Below, piece by piece: positions 15,529 to 20,821 of a stretch of DNA of 20,821 nt. Both the position numbers and the translations under genes were made by a program. A model generated the notes under the pieces. It searched no databases. It was not told where the DNA came from and saw nothing but the letters and a program-made list of their open reading frames with translations. Numbering within the stretch: position 1 is the first letter of the stretch; every line of letters begins with the position of its first letter. Source of the stretch: Clostridiales bacterium (lineage in GTDB: Bacteria > Bacillota > Clostridia > Christensenellales > Aristaeellaceae); assembly GCA_012522875.1 (NCBI GenBank), contig JAAYJP010000213.1, positions 1 through 20,821 on the forward strand, given 5' to 3'.

Positions 15529-16407
15529 GTGGCGGAAGGCCGGATTATTGAGGGGCGCGGCGGGCTTTACACGGTACGGGACACGGGTGGCAATCGCCAT
15601 GTCCTGCGAGCGAAAAACAGATTTCGCCGAAAGAACATTACACCTCTGGTGGGGGATTTGGTGGTATTTACGCCAACACGGGGCGAGGAGCATGGTTGGA
15701 TCAGTGAAATCCTTCCAAGGAGTTCGCAAAGCATAAGGCCCCCCGTGGCCAACATCACGCAGCTGGTGATCACACTGGCGACAGAACCGCCGCCTGATTT
15801 GATGCTGGCAGACAAGCTTTTGCTTTTTGCCTTCGGGCAGCAAATTGTTCCGCTTATCGTTGTCAACAAGGTGGATATGGGGCCGCCTCTTGCCCTTGAA
15901 ATTAAATCCGCTTATGATTTGGCAGGGGTGCCGGTTTTGCCCCTCAGTGCGCAGACTGGGGAAGGGTTGGGCGTTTTAAAGGCTTCAATGGCGGGTCACA
16001 TCACCTGTTTTGCGGGACAGTCCGGGGTGGGAAAGAGTACGCTGATCATGGCGCTGACCGGCATAGCGCTTGAGACCGGCGAGATCAGCTGGAAAATAAA
16101 ACGGGGGAAGCAGACCACGCGGCATATAAGCCTGATTGAACAAGGTGGCCTTCAGGTGCTGGACACCCCCGGTTTCAGCATGCTGGATTTGCCGGAGGAT
16201 TTGGAGCCAGAGGAAATCAGCCTTCGCTACCCGGATTTTACACCCTACAGCGCCCAATGCCGTTTTTCCGCCTGCCTGCATGACCAGGAGCCGGACTGTG
16301 CGGTGGATAAGGCGGCAAGGAACGGCCAAATTGACCCGGGTAGGCTGGCGCGCTACCGGGAGTTGTTGAATCATGGACAGGAGAAACGGAGAGCACGTTA
16401 TGATTGA
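15529..16407 (+). CDS. rsgA: Small ribosomal subunit biogenesis GTPase RsgA
   Basis: Circularly permuted GTPase that helps mature the 30S subunit. It has 292 residues from a GTG start. An N-terminal OB fold (about 1-70) precedes the permuted G motifs: VNKVD (G4) comes before GQSGVGKST (G1, residues 163-171) and DTPGF (G3). The C-terminal zinc domain has CRFSACLHDQEPDC. GTG 15529 is preferred because translation then begins MAEGRIIEG, the typical family N-terminus; it lies one base after the prkC stop. The open frame extends upstream into prkC without similarity. In several Bacillota RsgA is phosphorylated by PrkC, which fits its place here. Confidence 0.96.
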   Translation: MAEGRIIEGRGGLYTVRDTGGNRHVLRAKNRFRRKNITPLVGDLVVFTPTRGEEHGWISEILPRSSQSIRPPVANITQLVITLATEPPPDLMLADKLLLFAFGQQIVPLIVVNKVDMGPPLALEIKSAYDLAGVPVLPLSAQTGEGLGVLKASMAGHITCFAGQSGVGKSTLIMALTGIALETGEISWKIKRGKQTTRHISLIEQGGLQVLDTPGFSMLDLPEDLEPEEISLRYPDFTPYSAQCRFSACLHDQEPDCAVDKAARNGQIDPGRLARYRELLNHGQEKRRARYD

Positions 16408-17038
16408 AATTGCCCCTTCGGTATTGGCGGCAGATCCGCTTCACGTTCACCGGGATGTGAGCCGGCTAGTTGATGCTGGCGCCAGGATTTTGCATCTGGA
16501 CATCATGGACGGGCATTTCGTGCCCAACCTGTCTTTTGGGCCCCAGATGGTTTCAGCCCTGCGCCGGGATTTTCCGGAGATGACTTTGGATGTTCACCTG
16601 ATGATTTCCAACCCCGGAAGCTATCTTCAGGTTTTTGCTGATGCGGGGGCAGACGAAATCACCTTGCACGGCGAGGTGAAGGGAGATATTCCGTTGATGC
16701 TTCAGACCATCAGGCGGCTTGGGAAGAAAGCGGGGTTATCCCTGAAACCGGCCACCCAGGTGGCGGAAATGCATCCCTTCTTACCCGCCTGTGACCTCTT
16801 CCTGATCATGACCGTGGAGCCTGGATTTGGCGGGCAGAAGTTGATGCCTGAGCTCCTTGACAAGCTGGGAGAACTGCGCCGGGCGGGTTTTGAGGGTACG
16901 CTGAGCGTGGACGGCGGTATTGGCCAGGATAACTGCCGCCAGGTGCGCCAAAAAGGCGCTACCCGATTGGTGATGGGCACAGCGGCCTTCCTGTCTGAAA
17001 ATCCAAGAGCGCTGTTTGAAGGGTGCGCGGCGCTTTGA
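16400..17038 (+). CDS. rpe: Ribulose-phosphate 3-epimerase
   Basis: Interconverts ribulose 5-phosphate and xylulose 5-phosphate in the pentose phosphate pathway. It has 212 residues in a TIM barrel. Motifs: IAPSVLAAD at the N-terminus, LDIMDGHFVPNLSFGP with metal and catalytic residues, DVHLMI, MTVEPGFGGQ and VDGGIGQDN with the catalytic Asp. ATG 16400 has GGAGAG six bases upstream, starts at the family position and overlaps the end of rsgA by eight bases. An ATG at 16373 would add nine residues with no family support. The location after rsgA is conserved from Bacillus to Clostridium. thiN, which follows in B. subtilis, is absent. Confidence 0.96.
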   Translation: MIEIAPSVLAADPLHVHRDVSRLVDAGARILHLDIMDGHFVPNLSFGPQMVSALRRDFPEMTLDVHLMISNPGSYLQVFADAGADEITLHGEVKGDIPLMLQTIRRLGKKAGLSLKPATQVAEMHPFLPACDLFLIMTVEPGFGGQKLMPELLDKLGELRRAGFEGTLSVDGGIGQDNCRQVRQKGATRLVMGTAAFLSENPRALFEGCAAL

Positions 17039-17874
17039 GCGGTTTGCCGCCGCGTTTTGAATACAAAATATCCCTGGGCCAAAACTTCCTTTTTGATGAA
17101 GGGTTGCTGAACAGGCTGGTGGAAGCCAGCGGCGTTCGGGAAGGGGACAGGGTCCTCGAAATTGGCGCTGGCCGTGGGGATCTGACCCTGGCGCTGGCAT
17201 CGCGGGGAGCTCTGGTGACAGCTGTCGAGATAGACGAGCGCCTGATACCTGTCCTGAATGAGCGGCTGCGAGATATGAGCAACGTCGACATCGTGGCCGG
17301 GGATATCATGGCCCTGGACATGAAGGCGCTGATGGGTCATGGCGAGCCCTGCCAGGTGGTGGCAAACCTCCCCTACTACCTGACCACGCCTATTCTGCTT
17401 AGGTTGCTGAAAGGCAATCTGCCGATTGAATCGCTCAACGTGATGGTACAGCGGGAGGCAGCGGAGCGGCTGCTGGCAGGCCCCGGAAGCCGCGATTACG
17501 GGCCTCTGGCGGTGCTGGCGGCGTACCGCGGGAAGCCAGACGTCGCCTTTGAGGTGCCCGCCCATTATTTCACTCCGCCGCCAAAGGTGGACAGTGTATT
17601 TATCGCGATGCCATTTTATGAAATAAAACCAAACATCCCGCATGATGAGGGGCTTTTTTTCCGAGTGGTCCAGTCTGCGTTCGCCATGCGGCGTAAGACG
17701 CTGGCAAACAATCTGGCAGCTGCATTCTCACTCAGCCGAACGCTTGCCGTGGAATATCTTGATAGAGCTGGCCTTCCGGAGAGTATCCGAGGAGAACGGA
17801 CAACGCTTGAGGAATATGTTGCTCTGGCGGATATTTTGGCTGAAACGCTGGGCTTGGAATCGCCACTATCGTAA
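17035..17874 (+). CDS. rsmA: 16S rRNA dimethyladenosine transferase (RsmA/KsgA)
   Basis: Dimethylates two adjacent adenosines near the 3' end of 16S rRNA in late 30S assembly. It has 279 residues from the chosen start. Motifs: KISLGQNFLFDEGL, EIGAGRGDLT (SAM site), VEIDERL, NLPYYLTTPIL (catalytic loop) and FEVPAHYFTPPPKVDS. No ATG is available near the N-terminus. TTG 17035 overlaps the rpe stop as TTGA and has GAAGGG 11 bases upstream; GTG 17023 and TTG 17044 are alternatives differing by four and three residues. In many Bacillota rsmA lies elsewhere (near rnmV), so its place at the end of this cluster is less usual, although it fits the rRNA-maturation theme. Confidence 0.94.
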   Translation: MSGLPPRFEYKISLGQNFLFDEGLLNRLVEASGVREGDRVLEIGAGRGDLTLALASRGALVTAVEIDERLIPVLNERLRDMSNVDIVAGDIMALDMKALMGHGEPCQVVANLPYYLTTPILLRLLKGNLPIESLNVMVQREAAERLLAGPGSRDYGPLAVLAAYRGKPDVAFEVPAHYFTPPPKVDSVFIAMPFYEIKPNIPHDEGLFFRVVQSAFAMRRKTLANNLAAAFSLSRTLAVEYLDRAGLPESIRGERTTLEEYVALADILAETLGLESPLS

Positions 17875-17950
17875 TACTTTGGTAATAACTGTTTACAAAA
17901 GAGAAATATTATGTTAAGGTACCATCAGTAAAACGAACAGGGCAGGTGTC

Positions 17951-20101
17951 ATGATGAATCAAAGGTATTCCGCCAAACGTTTTCTGGGATTGATTTTGCT
18001 GGTCGCAATGATGGCCGGCCTTGTGCCGGCACAGGCCGCCAGTTATGCCACGATCAGGCCTGGCGACCAGGGCGCAAATGTACGCCAGATGCAGCAAGCT
18101 TTGGATTTTTTGGGGACTCCCCTGGTAGCGGACGGTATATACGGCAACATGACGACCCAGGCGGTCAAGCTTTTCCAGGAGCGTGCACGCCTCATCCAGG
18201 ATGGCCTGGCAGGGAACCGGACGCTAAGCGCATTGTATGATCTGGCTCCCCAGTTCAGGCCTCAGACCCAGGGCAGCGACCAACCGGTTCCCACTGAAAC
18301 ATCTGAAAACATCCAAACCCCGGTCATTCCCTCGGCGCAGGGCAGCGCTACGGTCCATACCCCAAACGGCGGCAGCCTGAATCTCAGGCGTACAGCTTCC
18401 CGGGGACAAAATACTTTTTATCAGATTCCAAATGGAACTGTTCTAAAAATCCTGGGAATGACCGGGCAGTGGGTAAAGGTGGACGCCGGCGGCCGCGTGG
18501 GGTATGTGCAGCAGGATTTTCTGCGTATAGGCAATGAGACCGTACCGGAAACGCCTGAAAAAGCTGAAGAAACGCCAGTGCCCGCCACGCCCGCTGAAGG
18601 CAGCGCGCGGGTGTACACAGCCAACCGGGGCAGCCTGAACCTCAGGGGCACAGCCACCTCCGGCAACAATGTCATCTATCAAATCCCATTTGGTACCATC
18701 GTTGGGATACGTTCTACCAACGGCCAGTGGGCCCAGGTGGAAGCCGAGGGGCGGGTTGGCTATGTGGTGGCGTCGTTCCTTCAGCCTGTCGGCAACGCGC
18801 CTTCCAGCGCGCCAACAGCCGCCCCCACAGCTGCGCCAACCATGACCGCACCCCCTCCCAGCAACACCAGCATCACAGCTCAGGTCCACACGCAGAACGG
18901 GGGCGTCCTGAACCTGCGCGCCGAGGCGCGCACGGGCAAGAACATTATTGGCACCATTCCCTCCGGAAGCGGCGTCAATGTCCTGAGCCGGGATGCCACC
19001 TGGTGCAGAATATCCTACCAAGGACGCGATGGCTGGGTGATGGCCTCCTTTCTGCGCTTTAATGAAGTTCCCGCAACGCCAACCCCGGAACCTTCCGAGG
19101 AGCCAGCACCCGACCCGGAACCGGTACCCACTGAAACCCCTGCCCCCGTTATTGGCCGTATCCTGCGCGCGGGCGACAAGGGAGATGATGTGCGGCTGAT
19201 GCAGGAAAGGCTGAGAACGCTTAAGTATGACTGCGAGGTCAATGGCGATTTTGATGACCAGACGCTTGCCGCCTTCAAACGTTTCCAATCCCTTAATGGT
19301 CTGACCATAGATGGCATTTTGGGCAGCCAGTCATCAGGCGTTCTATTGAGCGCAGCCGCCCGGGACGCGGACAGTGCGCCGCTTACTTACACCAGCCTGT
19401 CCCTTGACAGCGTGGACGGCGACCTGAAGTTGGTTTCCGCCCTGCAGCAGGCGCTTAAGGACCTGGATTACCCGCTGGTGGTTGATGGCCGCTTTGAAAC
19501 CAAAACCCACCAGGCCGTGGTGTACTTTCAGCAGATCAACGGACTTCCCGTAACAGGCGTTGCGGATTCCCTGATGCAGTCCAAGCTTTTCTCTGGCGCT
19601 GCCAGGGGATATGATGCTTCTGCCGTTTCAGTTGATACCGGCGGTGTTTCCGGTGGCGGTCCCTCAAGCGGCCAGGTCAAGCTGCTTCACTGGTATGACG
19701 ATGTGAAGAAAAGCGCTTCCACCGGACAACGGGCTACGGTTTATCATCCGGCCAGCGGGCTGAGCTTTACGCTTCGGTTTTACTCCATGGGAGCGCACGC
19801 GGATTCCGAGCCGCTGACACTCAGGGATACCCAGATTATGAACAAGGCTTTTGGCCCCGCATCCTGGAACATCAACATCGTCTATGTGAAACTGCCGGAC
19901 GGCCGCTGGACCATGGCCAGCATGCATAACCGCCCGCACCTGTCTGGCAGCATTAAGGACAACGGTTTTGACGGTCACCTGTGTGTGCACTTCTTGCGGG
20001 ATCTGGATGAGGTTACTCGCAATGATCCGGGCTACGGGCTGAGCAACCAAAATGCCATCCGAAACGCCTGGGAAAAGCTGGCGGGGGAAACCATAGACTA
20101 A
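17951..20101 (+). CDS. Secreted cell-wall protein: peptidoglycan-binding and SH3 domains plus an unassigned C-terminal domain
   Basis: Has 716 residues. A basic N-terminus and hydrophobic core end at AQAA (about residue 30), a signal peptide with likely cleavage there and no lipobox. Domains in order: PG_binding_1-like (36-96), three SH3-like repeats each with a SLNLR/VLNLR motif (132-192, 218-278, 308-369), two more PG-binding-like units (404-467, 488-546), and a C-terminal domain (about 576-716). Linkers are rich in Pro, Thr, Ala and Glu. The C-terminal domain has SMHNRPHLSG and DGHLCVHFLRD. It lacks the SHGCVR motif of L,D-transpeptidases and the Cys-His layout of NlpC/P60, so any catalytic role is unknown. 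It lies 76 bp after rsmA in a more AT-rich gap, and GGCAGGTG precedes the ATG. Probably its own unit, wall-bound; function beyond that is inference. Confidence 0.88.
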   Translation: MMNQRYSAKRFLGLILLVAMMAGLVPAQAASYATIRPGDQGANVRQMQQALDFLGTPLVADGIYGNMTTQAVKLFQERARLIQDGLAGNRTLSALYDLAPQFRPQTQGSDQPVPTETSENIQTPVIPSAQGSATVHTPNGGSLNLRRTASRGQNTFYQIPNGTVLKILGMTGQWVKVDAGGRVGYVQQDFLRIGNETVPETPEKAEETPVPATPAEGSARVYTANRGSLNLRGTATSGNNVIYQIPFGTIVGIRSTNGQWAQVEAEGRVGYVVASFLQPVGNAPSSAPTAAPTAAPTMTAPPPSNTSITAQVHTQNGGVLNLRAEARTGKNIIGTIPSGSGVNVLSRDATWCRISYQGRDGWVMASFLRFNEVPATPTPEPSEEPAPDPEPVPTETPAPVIGRILRAGDKGDDVRLMQERLRTLKYDCEVNGDFDDQTLAAFKRFQSLNGLTIDGILGSQSSGVLLSAAARDADSAPLTYTSLSLDSVDGDLKLVSALQQALKDLDYPLVVDGRFETKTHQAVVYFQQINGLPVTGVADSLMQSKLFSGAARGYDASAVSVDTGGVSGGGPSSGQVKLLHWYDDVKKSASTGQRATVYHPASGLSFTLRFYSMGAHADSEPLTLRDTQIMNKAFGPASWNINIVYVKLPDGRWTMASMHNRPHLSGSIKDNGFDGHLCVHFLRDLDEVTRNDPGYGLSNQNAIRNAWEKLAGETID

Positions 20102-20127
20102 GGCGACAAAAGAAAGCAGCAAATAAT

Positions 20128-20164
20128 ACGCGCTCTTCGCTGTTGTGAGGGGCGTGTTTCTGTT
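20128..20164 (+). terminator. Possible intrinsic terminator after the cell-wall protein gene
   Basis: ACGC and CTC pair with GAG and GCGT (with unpaired G residues between the two helices) around an 11-nt loop, followed by GTTTCTGTTGGTTTC. It lies 26 bp past the stop codon. The T tract is interrupted, so the call is tentative. Confidence 0.35.
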
Positions 20165-20386
20165 GGTTTCTGTAGCCCGTTGCTTCATTCCCGCCTTGAA
20201 CTTTCAGCATAAACAAAAAGTATCATAGCTTTGCCGGCAATATTTGTTCAACGGGTCCCTTACGGAAAACATGAACCTTACCCCCGTTGGCAGGAGCGAT
20301 GATGGCATCACTGTGATGAAATCGCGCAGCGCAAGACGCTGATATGGGGTATCATTTGCTGGGAAGGCCATGTTTGTTTGCGATAG

Positions 20387-20634
20387 TTTACCGCAGACTG
20401 CGATGTGGCGATCAGGCAGGACTGGATTGCTGCGGATAAACCGTTTTTGGGGAGTGCCAAACTTGTTTGGGCAATCCAATTACGTCTCTTTTGCTACCAG
20501 AAGGTGTTTGTGGGTCAGCGGACTGGACCCAGCGGTGTTTGCCGTAATTTGGAGATCAGCCGGGAAGCCCAATTGCGGTCAAGAATTGAGGCAGATTGGG
20601 GGCTAATATCTATGACGGGTGTGAGGGATAACCC
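20387..20634 (+). pseudogene. Possible degenerate fragment of a Tn3-type transposase N-terminus
   Basis: A frame open from 20387 encodes DWIAADKPFLGSAKLVWAIQ and then LRLFCYQKVF. This loosely recalls the DUF4158 N-terminal domain of Tn3-family transposases, where a Trp and a leucine-rich LGFAxQLxxxRxxGRF segment occur. There is no start codon with a ribosome-binding site, the rest of a transposase is missing, and the frame runs into the next gene. The resemblance was judged by eye and may be chance. Confidence 0.15.
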
Positions 20635-20821
20635 ATGGGGGAAATCAAATCGGAGTCTGCGCTTGCGGCAGAGCGGATGAAACGATATATCCTCAAGCAT
20701 CTGCATGAAGCGATTATGGCGAAGGATGTTGCAGCTGCTGCGGGGTACTCCCGGTACCACGCGGCGCGGGTCTTCAAGGGTGAAACAGGTGTGTCCCCTT
20801 TTGAATACATCCTTCGGGAGC
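20635..20821 (+). CDS. AraC-family transcriptional regulator, partial (C-terminus beyond window)
   Basis: The 62 visible residues from ATG 20635 are the start of an AraC/XylS DNA-binding domain: an amphipathic helix (RMKRYILKHLHEA), the first helix-turn-helix (AKDVAAAAGYSRYHAARVFK) and the family segment GVSPFEYIL. GAGGG lies about eight bases upstream of the ATG. Because the HTH is at the N-terminus, the protein resembles MarA/SoxS (HTH only) or Rob-like regulators with a C-terminal GyrI-like ligand domain; the window ends before this can be decided. Target genes are unknown, though such regulators often act on neighbours that here lie outside the window. Confidence 0.85.
   Translation, partial: MGEIKSESALAAERMKRYILKHLHEAIMAKDVAAAAGYSRYHAARVFKGETGVSPFEYILRE

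Larger units (their letters stand above)
20102..20634 (+). other. Intergenic region of about 530 bp without a convincing gene
   Basis: Beyond the possible terminator near 20128-20164, base composition is less GC-rich than in the neighbouring genes. Short open frames occur on both strands, but none has a good ribosome-binding site with a recognisable family. A small inverted repeat, CAGCG-CAAGA-CGCTG, lies near 20325-20341. I see no tRNA, CRISPR array or paired insertion-sequence ends. One plus-strand frame weakly resembles a transposase N-terminus and is listed separately. Confidence 0.6.

Noticed and set aside
17875..17950. Promoter for the cell-wall protein gene in the AT-rich gap (TTTACA, TATTAT)
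   Set aside because: The boxes do not occur at an acceptable 16-18 nt spacing from each other; a promoter is likely here but I cannot place it.
19960..20010. GHLCVHF considered as an L,D-transpeptidase active site
   Set aside because: L,D-transpeptidases need HG...SHGCVR; the Gly and Arg following the Cys are missing and the surrounding fold signature is absent.
20204..20479. Minus-strand open frame of 91 codons in the right-hand intergenic region
   Set aside because: No ribosome-binding site or family resemblance; composition looks non-coding.

Overview
This window is a chromosomal segment from a GC-rich member of the Bacillota, most likely a clostridial lineage. The call rests on gene order: yicC-gmk-rpoZ-coaBC-priA-def-fmt-rsmB-rlmN-prpC-prkC-rsgA-rpe is the conserved Bacillus/Clostridium housekeeping order. 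A threonyl T-box leader and a PASTA-domain Ser/Thr kinase with its PP2C phosphatase agree with it. Species cannot be named from the sequence alone.

Layout. Positions 1-1106 (minus) hold most of a cytoplasmic-type GH13 alpha-amylase whose C-terminus runs off the left edge. Positions 1229-3154 (minus) hold thrS, preceded by a T-box riboswitch with its own strong promoter (3166-3413). A divergent promoter at 3471-3498 starts a long plus-strand cluster from yicC (3524) to rsmA (17874). It has 14 genes with overlapping or nearly touching ends and no convincing internal terminator. Positions 17951-20101 encode a secreted modular cell-wall protein with three peptidoglycan-binding domains, three SH3-like domains and a C-terminal domain I cannot assign to an enzyme family. 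About 530 bp without a convincing gene follow, then the N-terminal HTH of an AraC-family regulator that runs off the right edge.

How the genes work together. The cluster joins nucleotide supply (gmk), RNA polymerase assembly (rpoZ), CoA synthesis (coaBC) and replication restart (priA). It also covers initiator-Met processing (def, fmt), rRNA methylation (rsmB, rlmN, rsmA), ribosome assembly (rsgA) and cell-wall-sensing phosphorylation (prpC, prkC). In B. subtilis remA lies between yicC and gmk, and thiN follows rpe; neither is here, and rsmA occupies the place after rpe.

The least ordinary items are a block of 26-residue tandem repeats fused to the N-terminus of RsmB, the unassigned C-terminal domain of the cell-wall protein with its His/Cys-rich core, and a long N-terminal extension on the amylase. 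I found no CRISPR array, tRNA, rRNA, prophage or defence island.
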